DNA of 64,000 bases from Marinicella algicola (lineage in GTDB: Bacteria > Pseudomonadota > Gammaproteobacteria > Xanthomonadales > Marinicellaceae): assembly GCF_028401385.1 (NCBI RefSeq), contig NZ_JAQOMR010000001.1, forward strand, positions 1,366,501 through 1,430,500, written 5' to 3'. Position 1 is the stretch's first letter, and each line of letters opens with the position of its first letter. The position numbers were made by a program, and so were the translations under genes. The notes under the pieces are model-generated. The model did no database searches. It was not told where the DNA came from and saw nothing but the letters and a program-made list of their open reading frames with translations. Of the stretch, positions 10,034 through 21,820 are shown piece by piece.

Positions 10034-11044
10034 GCACGAGGCCCTTTACCGGAAAGATCAGCCGCAAGCTTCAATGCTTCTTCGAGACTTCGCGGATCGG
10101 CGACGCCGCGTCCGGCGATGTCGAAAGCTGTTCCGTGATCTGGCGATGTTCGTACAAAGGGAGGCCCAATGTCGCGTTGACACCCTCCTCGAAACCTAGC
10201 GTCTTCACCGGTATCAGGGCCTGATCGTGATACATGCAGATGGCAGCGTCGTAGCGCGCGCGGGCGGCAGCGTGAAACATCGTATCTGCCGGCAGCGGAC
10301 CGACGACGTCAATGCCTTCGTCGCGAAGGGTATTAAGTGCCGGGCGGATGATCTCCTCGTCCTCGCGTCCGATTGTGCCCTGTTCGCCGGCGTGGGGGTT
10401 GAGGCCGGCAACAGCAAGGCGTGGTGACGCGACTGCAAACCGCTTTTTCAGGTCCGCCGCTGTGATTCGGACCGTTTCGAGGATCAGTGACCGGTCGAGC
10501 GCGGCCGGTACCTCGCAAAGCGGGATATGGATCGTGACCGGTACGACACGTAGCAGCGGGCAGGCGAGCATCATCACAGGGCGGTACGCAGTTCCGGTCT
10601 CGCGAAGCGCGAGATCTGCCAGAAATTCGGTATGACCGGGAAATCCGAAGCCGGAGCTGTAGAGCACCGATTTAGCAATCGGATTGGTCACAAGTGCTGC
10701 CGTCTTTCCGCGCAGCGTCAGTCTGACGCCGGTTTCTATGGCGGCAATCGTACCCGGCGCCGTAGCCGGGTCCGGTGTGCCAGGGGCAACTGGCATCGCC
10801 GCATCGATTGCGAATACCGGCAGGGCATTCGCGAAAACCTGTCCTGCCGCTTCCGGCGCAGAAACCGCGATCGGCACATTGAGACCGAGCATCGACGCGC
10901 GCTGCTCAAGAATGCGGGGATCGCCGAGGTAAACGAAGGCAGGTATGCCGGTCTCGTTGCGACGAGACCAAGCCTTCAGAGCGATCTCGGGTCCGATGCC
11001 GGCCGGGTCTCCTTGGGAAAGGGCAAGGGAAGGTTTTCTGTCAT
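10030..11044 (-). CDS. pdxA: 4-hydroxythreonine-4-phosphate dehydrogenase PdxA (frame broken, two sites)
   Basis: Oxidises 4-phosphohydroxy-threonine in vitamin B6 synthesis. Metal-binding segments [10 protein letters not shown] and [10 protein letters not shown] are present. Two single-base losses break it: at 11034-11037 (one more A gives [22 protein letters not shown]) and at 10159-10161 (one more C gives [19 protein letters not shown]). With both repaired the protein is about 338 residues, the family length, ending at a TGA that overlaps the rsmA start. Part of the surA-pdxA-rsmA group. Confidence 0.92.
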
Positions 11045-11054
11045 ACCCTGAAAA

Positions 11055-12007
11055 TCAGGACTTACCCGGAGTGACGATCTGGGCCTTGTCCTTCAGCTCT
11101 TTCATGTAGGTTTTGCTTTCCGTGTCCATGTCCTTTTCGGCAGAATCCTCCTTGGCACTCAGGACAAGTCGGGCCGCGTAATCGTCATCTGCGGTTTCAC
11201 GCTGGCAAATAGCGACATATTCCGCGCCAAATGGGGTGGTGATCACCGATGTCGTATCACCCTTGGCCTTGACGACAACGTCTTTCCACTGCGCGGGCAA
11301 TTGCGGCTCCAGATAGCGGCCAAGATCGAGCACGGTCACATCGTTCATTGTTGCGGCAAAGGTGACAGCTTGATCGCATCCAGGAAACTTAGACCGCGAC
11401 GCCTCGGCCTCGCGCTTGCGCTTTGCAAGAAGCGACCCGCGCTCTTTTTCCGGGACGACGAATACGATGCGTTTCAGCAGATACTCGGTCGTTTCCGGCT
11501 TCTTTCCATCCTTTTCGGCCTGTTCGAGCTGGGCGATGAACTCGTCTTCAGGCAGAAGGGTTTCAGAGCCGTAGCGCGCGCGCAGCAACTGACCCCAGCT
11601 CATGCTGACGGCGATATAGAATTTGAAATGATCAACCCCGACGCCGGCCTGGTTGAGGATGCTGCTCATCTGAGCAACCGACATGCCATTGCTGTTGGCG
11701 AAGCTGGCAAAGGACTGATCGACTTCCGGCTGGGTGACGGACATGCCGCGCAGGGCAATCTCCGACTGTTTCAGCGCCTGGTCGATCATCGCCTCGCGCG
11801 CTTTCTCATTGAGATTGCCACTCGTTCCCATCAAACGCATAAGGTTGCGGCGCTTGGCGATATCATCGTTGGTGATCGGGACATTATTGACAATAAGGGC
11901 AATGTCGATCGTCTTGGCGACAGCAGGTTGCGGCGCTGAACCGACGACTGTCGCCGCTGCGATCATGGCGGCGGCAAAAGTCTCACTGAAAGTCTCGCGG
12001 CAGTCAT
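11055..12007 (-). CDS. SurA-like periplasmic chaperone, N-terminal domain protein (frame broken)
   Basis: A secreted protein of about 317 residues with a signal peptide ending near PQPAVAK and a SurA_N chaperone domain (IALIVNNVPITNDDIAKR). Members help outer-membrane proteins such as LptD to fold. I see no clear parvulin domain, as is common in rhizobial versions. One more T at the run 11976-11979 joins the ATG at 12007 to the signal peptide; without it the message begins mid-signal. It sits between lptD and pdxA, the conserved rhizobial order. Confidence 0.82.
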
Positions 12008-12269
12008 GTTCTTTTCCTTTCGACAGTCGCGCGCAGCAATGGTCCTGCGCGGAGCTCCCTGTTCGGCCTTTCAGCAGAGCGGTATCTTCCCCAGGTGGAA
12101 TTCACACGCTTCTGTCGCCCCTCCAAGGCAAGATCCGACAAGGCGTCGTTTGTGTTTACGTGTACCGTTGTTCGATCGGCACCTATTTCAACCCGGTATC
12201 TTAATGAAATGTTTTGTCCATTTTAGGGGCAAAAGCAAGGCATTGATCGGCGATGCCGGTTGCTGCCGC

Positions 12270-14615
12270 CTAATTGAGGGGTCGCTGCCGATGGCAATGT
12301 CGCCGAGTGTCCGGAAGGTCAGCCGCGCGCCTATGGTCCAGTCGACAGCCTCACGGTTATTATTGTCCCAGTCTTCCTGATAGGTGATCGAGAAAATCGT
12401 GCAGATATCCTCGTAAGTCAGGCCGACCCAGCGATTGGTCAGAACATTGTTGGCAAGATCGTAGGTGATGGAACCCGCTACGTTCCAATTGTCATTGAGG
12501 CGGATGCGGCTTGTGGATTTGATTTCGCTGTTGCGTTCATCGAACGAATAACCGGGTTGGGCCTGGATGTTCGTGTAGTCCAGAGCGGTATCGAACCAGT
12601 GTGAGTTGTAGCCGACACCGAAATCCGTTCGTTGCAACGAGAAATCGCCCTCGTCGAGATCGCGCGGCACCGTTGAGGGAAAGTCCGAAGGGGAAGGAGA
12701 CGCCGACTCCGCCGACATAGTCAGAGCGTTCGCTTTCCAAGCCTGAACCAATACCCACACCGGTAAGGTCGGGCGATGCAAATGAGTTTTTGCCCGCCAG
12801 CTGAAAGGACTGACCGAACAATCCGTCGACCAGTATACCGGATTCGTAGACGCCGCGGTAACGGAAGCCGACATTGGCGCGTGTGCCGCCTTCAACGCGA
12901 TCATAGCCGGAGAATTTGTCCCGATCGAACAGAGACGCGGCGTCAAAGACTAAGCTCTGTGAATCCTCGTTCGGAAGACCGCCAGCATATTGTTCGTCAG
13001 GACGGACGTAAATCTGACCGATCGGCTCAATGATGTGCGTACTGAAGCTGTTGGTCATCAGGATGGGGTAGTTCAGCTCAAGTCCCGCTGTCACCATACC
13101 GCGGGCTGCAGCATCCTGATCAACGAAGTTGCCGGCGTAGTGATAAGCCCCGCCATTGATCTGGTCGGGCTGGTCGACATTCAGCAGATAACCGTCGGCG
13201 CGGGCGGCCAGCAATGGCGAGACCTGCAGACCCTGTGGGGTCGTATAGGTGCGCTCCCAGGCGACTTCGCTGGTCAGCCGGGTGCTGTTGCCCTCAAGGC
13301 CCAGAAAACGGTCGTTGATGCTTGTTGATACGACATCGTTTTTGTTGCGTACAATGTTGGTCAAATTGTTGGTGACCGAAAGCTGACCGCCAAAAATCGG
13401 CTCCGGCGCAACATAGTCATAGTCGATGACCGGCACGACAATGGCCTGCTTGCTCTCCGCTGCATCTTGGTTGTCGGCGTCCTGAACGTCGAAATAATTC
13501 GCTTTCACGGAAAGCGAGCTGCGCTTGCCGAGGCCTTCCAGGTAGACTTGGTTGTTGAAGATCTTGTCGTCATGACCGTCGAGCGAATAGGTCCGGGCGA
13601 AATTATTATCGGTCTGGATCATTGCGTCCCAGCCGAATACCCAGCGCGGATTGATCTGGAACTGGGCCGTGGAAGCGATCATGGCGCGTCCCGTGGCCTC
13701 GGCATCGGTCGTGCCTGATGAGAAGCGGTTTCTGCCCTGCTGGTCGATCCCCGCAAAACGCAGCGTGTGCTGGCCGTTGCGGTAGCGCTTTCGATATTCC
13801 GCTTCCAGCATGAAACCCTGTTCGGTGTAACCGGTACCGGTGAAGGTCACATCCGAGCTCGGGGAGACCGGGATGTAGTAAGGCAGCGAGAAACCGACAC
13901 CGAGATTTTCCGCGATGCTCATCGTCGGAAACAGGAAGCCCCGTTTCCGCTTAACGCTGGGATCGGGAACGGTGATAGACGGCAGCAGCGCAATCGTGTG
14001 GCCGAGTAGCTGAAACCTGGGATGTTCAAGACGCACCGTGTGCGTCTCGCCATCCTGAATCACGCGCTGCGCGCGGATCTGCCAGAAGGGCGGCTTCTCA
14101 GGATTTTCGGCGCAGGGAATGCAGGCTGTATAAACGCCGTTTTCGAGAACCATCTTGTTGCCGTCGATTCGCTCGCCGCGTTCGCCGGCAATAGCGATAT
14201 TGTCCGGCGTCCGGACACTGATGGCATCGAGAAACCCGTTGGCAAAATCGTCTGTGACATCCAACTTTTCGGCTCTCAGGCGGTTGCCGTCGGGATCAAC
14301 GACTTCGATCCCGTCATAAGCCATCAGACGTCCGGCCTTCTGGTCGTATTCAACACGGTTGGCGACCATACGATAGCCGGCATAGTAGATTTGTACGCCG
14401 CCGAGCGCGTAGACCTGCTGGGTATCGTGGTTATAGACGAGTTCGTTGGCAGTCAGAAGCATCGGCCCCGAGCCCTCGTCCGGCACAGACAGGCCGAAGT
14501 CTTCCTGCGCGAAGGCGGGCTGCACTGATTGTGCAACAAAGCCGACAGGCGTCAGCGCGCTTGCGAGCGCCAGCATCCCGGCGAAGCGCAATTTGCTCCA
14601 ACGACGCCGGGCCAC
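12270..14615 (-). CDS. lptD: LPS-assembly outer-membrane protein LptD (frame broken)
   Basis: Outer-membrane beta barrel that inserts LPS into the outer leaflet. A signal peptide (residues 1-36, ending AFAQ) is followed by an OstA-type periplasmic domain (LTANELVYNHDTQQVYALGGVQI) and a long barrel. The GTG start at 14615 has AGGAGG seven bases upstream and overlaps the lptG stop by one base. Removing one base at 12655-12661 (GATCTCG to GATTCG) restores AARFDEGDFSLQRTD. One more C near 12278-12281 would give a stop at 12270; the unrepaired frame runs to 12188. Restored length is about 780 residues. Confidence 0.9.
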
Positions 14616-15686
14616 TAACCGTCCTCCTGATGCAATAATATTGTCAAACCCAACGCCATCGCCACGACCACCGGAATCCAGGCCGAAAGAAGCGGCGATA
14701 AAACTCCGCTGCTGCCAAACGCCTTTACAAGAACACTCGTCACATAAAGCAGAAAGCCGGAAAGGATTCCACCCAAAATAACGGCAGGGGACTGCGCGAA
14801 GCGTGAAAATTTCAGACAAACCGTCGCCGCGATCAACGTCATCGCAACCAGAAGAAAAGGAAGTGATAACAGATAATTATACTGAGTCTCTAGTGCCTTT
14901 GTTGAGATGCCGAACTGTCGCGCGAGGTCAATTTGTCTCGGTAGCGCGAAAATGCTGACAAGGTCGGGTTGAACGAGGTTTTGCTGCACAAACCTCTCAT
15001 CAAGATTGGTCTTTACGCAGAATCTCATCAGAATGTGTGGATAGCTCGCCGATTTTGGTTTCCGTCACGTCGTTCAGGATCCACCAGCCGTTTTCGAGCT
15101 CGGCCGTAGCTGCGTCCAGGCGCTTCACAAGCTGGTTCTGATCGTTGAAGTAGATGACCACGGCCTCAAGTAGCGTCGTGCCGCCTTCGGCAATGCCCCG
15201 GCCGCCTATGATCGTGTCCTGACCGTCCGATATCTGCCTGAGCCAAGGAACGGTCTGATCCTGATTGCTGCCCACTGCCTCGAGCCCCAGCGCTCTTTTC
15301 TGGCTCCATGAGGCGAGCGGGTTGAGCACGAGCAGGCTGATCAGCCCAAGCAGAGCGGCGCCAATCACAAAAGGCAGAATAAACTGCCAGACCGAAATAC
15401 CAGCGGAACGGGTCACGACAAGCTCGTTACGGCGATTCAGAGCAATCAATGTGACCATGGCGGAAAAGAGCGCGATGAAGGGAACCGTCTGCTGAAGGAT
15501 GTAGGGCAGGCGGAGCAGTGTGATCAGCATTGCATCCCCCAGGCCCTGTCCGGCTTCCGCCGAGATGTTGCCCACCACCTCGCTGAAGTCGATGAGGTAG
15601 ATGATCGACACAACACCGAACAGGAACCAGGCGACGGTGACGACGTAACGCGTGAAGAAATAGCGGCCGAGAACGGAGAAGATCAT
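14615..15686 (-). CDS. lptG: LPS export permease LptG (frame broken)
   Basis: Half of the LptF-LptG inner-membrane pair that, with LptB, pulls LPS from the membrane onto the LptC-A-D bridge. Three membrane helices precede and three follow a periplasmic beta-jellyroll region. The frame shifts at 15023-15026; reading GAA instead of GAGA on the coding strand gives HSDEFCVKTNLDERFV and rejoins the C-terminal half. Its start overlaps the lptF stop (ATGA), so lptF-lptG-lptD form one transcription unit. Confidence 0.92.
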
Positions 15687-16847
15687 GATGTGCCTCCGCT
15701 GCCGGAGTTTGAGCGGCGGAACACCTTTGTCACGGCAGCATTGACGCGCTCGGCGAGGGGCACACCCGTTCGGGCGCGGCGCGGCTTCAGGAGAAGGTAA
15801 AGACCTACCGCCAGCAGGATCACTATGATGGCGTAGGAAACAAAGACAAATGCAGCATCATCTTCCGCGCGGTTGGTGGAAAACTGAGACAGAAGCCGCA
15901 GCAAAAGCGTCAGCGCGAAGGCGGTCGCCATCGGCGGAACACGCCGTTCACGATGGGAGCGGGCATCGCCGACTATTACAATCGTGAAAAGCGCGTAGAT
16001 GAAGGGCAGCGTCCAGTCAGTCAGGCGACGGGTGAGCTCCGCGCGATAGGCACCTGGATTTGCAACAAAATCAGGGTCGTTCGGATCAGGGTTGAGCAGG
16101 AAACCAATACTGCGATCAGTTGCCCGGCGACGGGCCTGGCTCTTGTCGCTGGTCAGTTCGGACAGGTCAAAGCTGTAGGAATCAAACTGGACTATGGAAA
16201 CGTTGCCGGTTTCATCCTCACGCTGCACCTGCCCTTGCTTCATGATGAGCTGGCTTCCGCTCTCGTCTACGGCGCCTTCGCGGGCATAATAGATGTAAGA
16301 ATTGTCGGGCTCACGGTAATCGGCGACAAAAGTCCTTTCAGGACGCGTCCCGTCATGCGCTCTGATATCTGAATATAGAGGCCGTCCTCGATCTTGCGGA
16401 ACGTTTTCTCCTCAATGACCGTCGACAAAGGTCGGCGTAGACCGAAGCAATCAAGCTGCGGGCTTCGGCGCGTGAGCGCGGTTCGATGTAGTTGTCGAGG
16501 ATGAACGAAAACGCACACAAAAATGCGGCAAAGACCAGAATAGGCCGATAGATGATCGAACGGCGAGCGCCGGCGGCGTCAACCACTGCAAGCTCCGAAT
16601 CATTGTTCATCGTTGTCAGCGTCTGGGCGGCGCCAAGAACGAGGCCAAACGGCAGAACAGTCGGGATGACTGTCGGCAGGATCAGCGTTGCCAGCGTCAG
16701 GAAGGAGAGAATCGACTGTCCACTGTCGGTCACAAGATTGATACGGCCCAGAACCTGCGTCAGCCACAGGATCGCCAGCACCGGCAACAGTGTTGCCAGA
16801 AACATCCGGATTACCCGGCCCAGAATATAGCGTTCCAGTATCTTCAT
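15683..16847 (-). CDS. lptF: LPS export permease LptF (frame broken, two sites)
   Basis: Partner of LptG in the LPS-extracting ABC transporter. The N-terminal MKILERYILGRVIRMFLATL, six hydrophobic segments and a central periplasmic domain fit the YjgP/YjgQ family. Two single T losses on the coding strand, at the runs 16437-16439 and 16328-16331, split it; repairing them gives YADLLSTVIEEKTFRKI and LKGLFVADYREPDNSYIYYA. Restored length is about 388 residues. First gene of the lptF-lptG-lptD-surA-pdxA-rsmA run. Confidence 0.92.
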
Positions 16848-16886
16848 GCGTTCTGTGGTTCTTCGAATGGCATCGATACGCTTGGG

Positions 16887-17614
16887 TTAGTGGCCAATTG
16901 CGCGATCTGTGTCGTTCCTCGTGAGAAAATAAAGTGTTCCAATAAAGACGATGAGGGATCCCAGCCAGGCGAGAATCACATCAGAGAGATAGTGACCGCC
17001 GTAGGCTACCCGCATGACGGGCGAGATAATGGCAAGCGCGATCAGGGGTGGTGAAAACAGAAGCTTGAACCTGTCCGGCACCAGAAAAACTGCATAGCAG
17101 AAAAGCCAGCCCGCGCCGGCGGCCTCTCCGGATACGAACGAACAGTTTGCGCCGCAGGCGCCGGAGAAGTCGCCGGCAGGCACGAAGCCTAGATCGCCGC
17201 CGAACAGATCTGTGTTGCGGGGGCGCGGACGATGCGAAACCTCCTTGAGGATCGAATTTACCAGAATTCCAGGTCCGAGTATCAGTGAAACCAGTCCGGC
17301 GATAAGCCTTTTCGTCAACAGCGCGTCATAAGTTGCTCCGTGATGCGACCAGGCGACAATCAGGCGGTAAATGACCGCGAGACCGAGAATAATCGGAAGA
17401 TAGAATACCAGCTCCCGCAGCAGGCCCAGCGCCTTTTCACCGGAAATCGGGAAGCTGCCGCAGACTGTTCCGGCGGGGTGCTGCTTGCGCAGCTGGTCTG
17501 GGCGAAAAATGCCCTTGACGCAAGAATGTCAATTCCGGGAAAAACATAAAAAATAAGCAGCAGAAGCCACCATGACACGAACAGCACGACGAAAGTCGCC
17601 TTGAGCGGCGGCAT
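16887..17614 (-). CDS. PAP2-family membrane phosphatase (frame broken)
   Basis: A multi-helix membrane phosphatase of the PAP2 superfamily, which in alphaproteobacteria includes enzymes acting on lipid A, undecaprenyl-PP or phosphatidate. Motif 1 (KEVSHRPRP) and motif 3 (RVAYGGHYLSD) are standard. Motif 2 reads SFVSGEA, with Glu where the classic PSGH has the active His. The frame is lost at AAAAA 17515-17519; one more base gives FFRPDQLRKQHPAGTVCGSFP. The start at 17614 is a guess, as no strong ribosome site is near. Divergent from pepA; substrate unknown. Confidence 0.75.
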
Positions 17615-17850
17615 GTCGCCGAGACGGCCGGGAACGTTTGTCAGCCATCGGGTCGGTCTGGATCTTGGCAATGTCGGTTTCCGGAATAGTTCATCTGGCA
17701 AGGCGCACACTGTTTTCACTTTGGAGGTTTTAAGTGTTATGTGGGCAGGGTCAACCACTCGTGGTCGGTTGCGTTAACAAGGTGTGGATTTTTGTGCCCG
17801 CAACCTGCTGCCCATTTCCTGCCGATTCCCCGAACTCCGGAGCAATAAAA

Positions 17851-19340
17851 ATGAAATTCTCGATTTCCTTTGTGTCCAATGCCGAAAACGCTGGAAAGAC
17901 AGCCATTGTGCTTTCAACTGAAGGTGGTGTTCCGGCTGGAATGGAAGCACTGGGGAACATTGCGGCCTTGTATGAAGGGGCTGCTGCTACGGTTCGATTC
18001 AAAGCCAAATTGTGTGCTTCCCTCGATCTTCTCTCGCCCGCCGGCAGCGCGGCGGCGCGGATTTTCGTGGTTGGTCTCGGGGCCTCGGGCGCGGTCGCTG
18101 CCCAAAGCTGGGTACGGGCAGGGGCAAGGCCGCCGCGCTTGCTGCAAAGGCAGACGCGCTCACGGTCTATCCCGAAGCGGCCGGCAGCGGCGCTGGCCCG
18201 GCCCCGATCGCCGATTTCGCCCTTGGCTTGGTGCTGGGCGGGTATAGTTTCGACAGGTTCAAGACGACGGGCCGGGATAACGACGATAGCGCCGACGAGA
18301 TCAAGGTCGAGATCGTCTGTTCCGATCCCGGAGCCACCGAAGCCGCCTATGCCGAGCGCAAGTCTGTCGGTGAGGGCGTGATGCTCGCGCGCGAACTTGT
18401 GAACCTTCCCGCGAATATTCTCGGCCCGCGAGAATTTGCCGACAGGGCGGTCGAGCTGTCCGCTCTTGGCGCTAACGTCGAGGTCCTGGACGATAGCCGG
18501 ATGAAGGAACTCGGCATGGGGGCTATGCTCGGCGTTGCACAGGGCTCCGTCCGTCCGCCTTATCTCGCCGTCATCGAATGGAATGGCGGGGCCAGCGACG
18601 AGCGGCCGATCGCTTTCGTCGGCAAGGGCGTTGTCTTCGATACCGGTGGCATATCGATCAAACCGGCGGCATCGATGGAGGATATGAAGGGCGATATGGG
18701 CGGCGCGGCCGCGGTGATCGGCCTGATGCATACGCTCGCTGCCCGCAAGGCCAAGGTGAATGCGGTCGGTATTCTCGGCCTGGTGGAGAACATGCCGGAT
18801 GGCAATGCCCAGCGGCCCGGCGATATCGTGACGTCGATGTCCGGTCAGACTATTGAGGTGATCAACACCGATGCTGAGGGGCGTCTCGTGCTTGCCGATG
18901 CCTTGTGGTACTGCAACGAGCGCTTCAAACCGCGGTTCATGATCGATCTGGCGACCCTGACCGGCGCTGTTATGGTTGCGCTCGGAGCCCATCGTGCCGG
19001 GCTGTTCAGCAATGATGACGGCCTGTCTGCAGAGTTGGAAAAAGCTGCTGATACGACCCATGAGAAGGTCTGGCGCCTGCCTCTTGGCGAGGAATATGAC
19101 CGCATGGTCGACAGCCGGTTTGCGGATATGCGCAACACCGGTGGTTCCCGCCATGCCGGTTCGATTACGGCTGCTCAGTTTCTGAAGCGGTTTGTCGGCG
19201 AAACACCGTGGGCGCATCTCGATATCGCCGGCACGGCCATGGGCGCGCCGAAAAGCGAATATAATCGCGGCTGGGCCTCCGGGTTCGGTGTCCGCCTTCT
19301 GGATGAACTGGTCCGGGCCAACTACGAAAAGCGGGACTGA
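17851..19340 (+). CDS. pepA: leucyl aminopeptidase PepA (frame broken)
   Basis: Two-metal cytosolic aminopeptidase of family M17, a hexamer that trims N-terminal residues. Metal and active-site motifs are complete: [25 protein letters not shown] and the [14 protein letters not shown] signature. The N-terminal macro-like domain is interrupted at GGGG 18121-18124; one added G gives [17 protein letters not shown]. Restored length is about 497 residues. Start at 17851 follows CGGAG. It lies 26 bp before holC, the usual alphaproteobacterial pair. Confidence 0.94.
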
Positions 19341-19366
19341 ACAGACGGGCGGGGAGATCAAGGCTT

Positions 19367-19815
19367 ATGACCGAGATCCTGTTTTACCACCTTACGGAAT
19401 CGCTGAGGGATACGGCCCTGCCTCCGCTCGTCGAAAAAGTCTGGAACGTGGCTGGCGGGTCGCGATCCAGACGGCGAGCGAGGCCGAAAGGGACCGCCTT
19501 GACGGCACTCTCTGGATCTTCCGTGCGGACAGTTTCATTCCGCACGGCACGGATGCCGAAGACAATTTCGGTGACCAACCGGTGTTGCTCACTGCGCGGG
19601 CAGAAAACCTCAATAAAGCCGATATCCGCTTCTTCGTGGAAGGGGCTAATGTGGGCGAGATCGACGCTTACAGCCGGATTGTGGTGATGTTCGATGGCCA
19701 CGATGTCGATGAACTCAACGCGGCGCGTGCCCAGTGGAAGCGGCTTAGGCAGGGCGCGCGCAGCCTGACCTACTGGCAACAGGGCGAGGGCGGTCGCTGG
19801 CAGAAAAAGGCTTGA
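19367..19815 (+). CDS. holC: DNA polymerase III chi subunit HolC (frame broken)
   Basis: Chi links the clamp loader to SSB on the lagging strand. The start at 19367 gives MTEILFYHLTES, the family N-terminus. At AAAAA 19434-19438 one more A joins VEKSLERGWRVAIQTAS; the rest, including LDGTLWIFRADSFIPHG and the HDVDELNAAR segment, continues to 19815. Restored length is about 149 residues. It follows pepA in the same direction. Confidence 0.92.
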
Positions 19816-19958
19816 TGTTTTGGTTTGCTGCTCATCTGTAACTTATTGAAAAGCAATCGCAATTTTTATGAAAAAGTCACAGGTATGCTTTGTGATTCCG
19901 TGTGCGATAAGGCCTTGCTTGCAGGCCACAAGCTGACCGGAATTCGGGGCAGAGCTTG

Positions 19959-20249
19959 CTAACCGTCATTCGCGGAATTCAGGTTTTCCGGGCGGATGCC
20001 ATCGCTCGGATCAATTGCATGAACAAGGCGTACGCCCGGGCCGCCGCCATACTCGCCATCTTCGATGAAGGCGACGCCGTTTTTCACGAATGCCTTCTCC
20101 AACGCATCCGACACAGCGAAATCGCGTTCGGCGGCGTCATTCTCGGCGCTGACAAGCGCATCGCGGCCGATGCCGGCCATGGCGACAGCCTGGTCTTGCG
20201 AAAGTCCCAGTAATGCACGTGCGGCGCGGATCTGTTGCGATGTGATCAT
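19959..20249 (-). CDS. small XRE-type helix-turn-helix protein
   Basis: A 96-residue protein with an N-terminal helix-turn-helix (ARALLGLSQDQAVAMAGI, residues 9-27) of the Cro/C1 type, likely to bind DNA as a dimer. The C-terminal half (VAFIEDGEYGGGPGVRLV) matches the common layout of short rhizobial XRE regulators. Convergent with holC; no phage genes surround it, so it is probably a chromosomal regulator. Its target is unknown. Confidence 0.78.
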   Translation of the reverse strand: MITSQQIRAARALLGLSQDQAVAMAGIGRDALVSAENDAAERDFAVSDALEKAFVKNGVAFIEDGEYGGGPGVRLVHAIDPSDGIRPENLNSANDG

Positions 20250-20359
20250 GGTCGTGATGCCCTCGGCAAGCGTTGTCAGTGTCGGCGATCTATATCATTT
20301 CCAATGTGGAAAATCTCTTGCGGTTCCATGATCGCGCGAAAAATCGTTATCCGCCTGGT

Positions 20360-20575
20360 TCAGCGACGGTCAACGGGCGGGCCCGCCATCCACTTGATGA
20401 TGAACATTGCCGGAATAATCCACAACAGGCCGGTCAGGAGAAAGTAAACGAGGGCGGCCCAGGCGGAACGACCGTCCAGCACGACCGTTGCCAGCGTCGT
20501 TGCGGTCAGCGCATAGACGATGACCAGCGTTACGATGACGATCGTTCCGATAAATTTGCGCAATCTGACTGGCAC
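20360..20575 (-). CDS. DUF2842 small membrane protein
   Basis: A 71-residue protein with a basic N-terminus (MPVRLRKFIG) and two membrane helices (residues about 10-30 and 38-62), ending IIPAMFIIKWMAGPP. This pattern is the alphaproteobacterial DUF2842 family, of unknown function, often found beside ctaA as here. Divergent from ctaA across a 133-bp gap. Confidence 0.82.
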   Translation of the reverse strand: MPVRLRKFIGTIVIVTLVIVYALTATTLATVVLDGRSAWAALVYFLLTGLLWIIPAMFIIKWMAGPPVDRR

Positions 20576-20708
20576 GGCAGCAATTCCCCCTTATGAAGTG
20601 ATCTGAGACTATGCCGTTGAGCGACATGTGTGAAGTCTGGCGGATCTGCTCCGCCCTTTATTGCAGAACGCGGGAAATGGCAAAGCTGGTTTGACTGGAG
20701 TGAGGCCG

Positions 20709-21820
20709 ATGGCAACAGCAACTTCCCCGCCTGGACCGAAAGCGAACTGCGGCTGAACGCCGCGCTTGTCCGCGGTTGGCTCTATTTCGTTGTCTGGACG
20801 CTGTTCTGTCTGGTGCTGGTCGGTGGCGCAACGCGGCTGACGCAATCGGGCCTGTCGATTACCGAATGGAAACCGATCCATGGCATCATTCCACCCTTGA
20901 GCCTTGCCGAGTGGCAGGACGAGTTTGACCTCTACAAGCGCATTCCGGAATACCAGCTTTTGAATAAGGGCATGTCGCTCGCCGAGTTCCAGAATATCTT
21001 CTGGTGGGAGTGGTCGCATCGCCTGCTGGCGCGCACCGTGGGAATCATCTTCGCGCTGCCGCTGCTGTTCTTCTGGCTGTCGAAGCGACTGCCGAAAGGG
21101 CTTGGCTGGCCGCTGACCGGCGTGTTGGCCCTTGGCGGGCTCCAGGGCTTTATCGGCTGGTGGATGGTATCGTCAGGCCTGACCGAACGGACAGATGTCA
21201 GCCAGTACCGCCTCGCTGTTCACCTGATCATGGCCTGTCTGATCATTGCTGCTTGCGTTTATATTGCCCGCGGGCTGAAACCACGTCGCCATGAAGATGC
21301 GCCGATCGGAGCCTCGCACGGGCTTGCGGTCATTCTTCTGATCGCGACCTTTGTCCAGATCTATCTCGGCGCACTGGTGGCAGGACTTGACGCCGGCCTG
21401 TCCTACAACACCTGGCCTTTGATGGATGGTGCACTGGTGCCTCAGGACCTTCTGCTGCATCAGCCGGCATGGCTGAACTTCTTTGAAAATCCGAAGACCG
21501 TGCAGTTCACCCACCGTATCGGCGGCTATGTGCTGCTGGTTCTGGCGCTTTTGCATTATGCGGTGGAATGGCGCGGCGCCGTCGCGCGCGGCCTTGATCT
21601 GGAGCTCTCCCAGCATGCGCGCGGCGCACTTGCCATCCTGGTTGTCATTATTCTTCAGGCCATCCTCGGCATCTTCACGCTTGTGCTGCAGATGCCGCTG
21701 TGGCTGGCGCTGTCGCATCAGGCTGGTGCGATCATCGTGCTGATCGTCGTCACTGGCCATCTGCGCGGGTATCGGCGCCCCTCATTGAAGAGGTCTGAGC
21801 CAGACTATCCGAATCGATAG
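20709..21820 (+). CDS. ctaA: heme A synthase CtaA/COX15 (frame broken near start)
   Basis: Oxidises heme O to heme A for aa3-type cytochrome oxidase. About eight membrane helices are visible, with the heme-ligand histidines in WEWSHRLLAR, AVHLIMA, VQFTHRIGG and LSHQAG. The family motif GGATRLTQSGLSITEWKPI is clear. The likely start is the ATG at 20709 (GGAGTGAGG upstream); the frame is regained by one added C at 20725-20728, giving MATATSPAWTESELRLN. Without the repair only an upstream ATG at 20630 leads into the frame. The 3' end overlaps the next, convergent gene by 16 bp. Confidence 0.92.
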
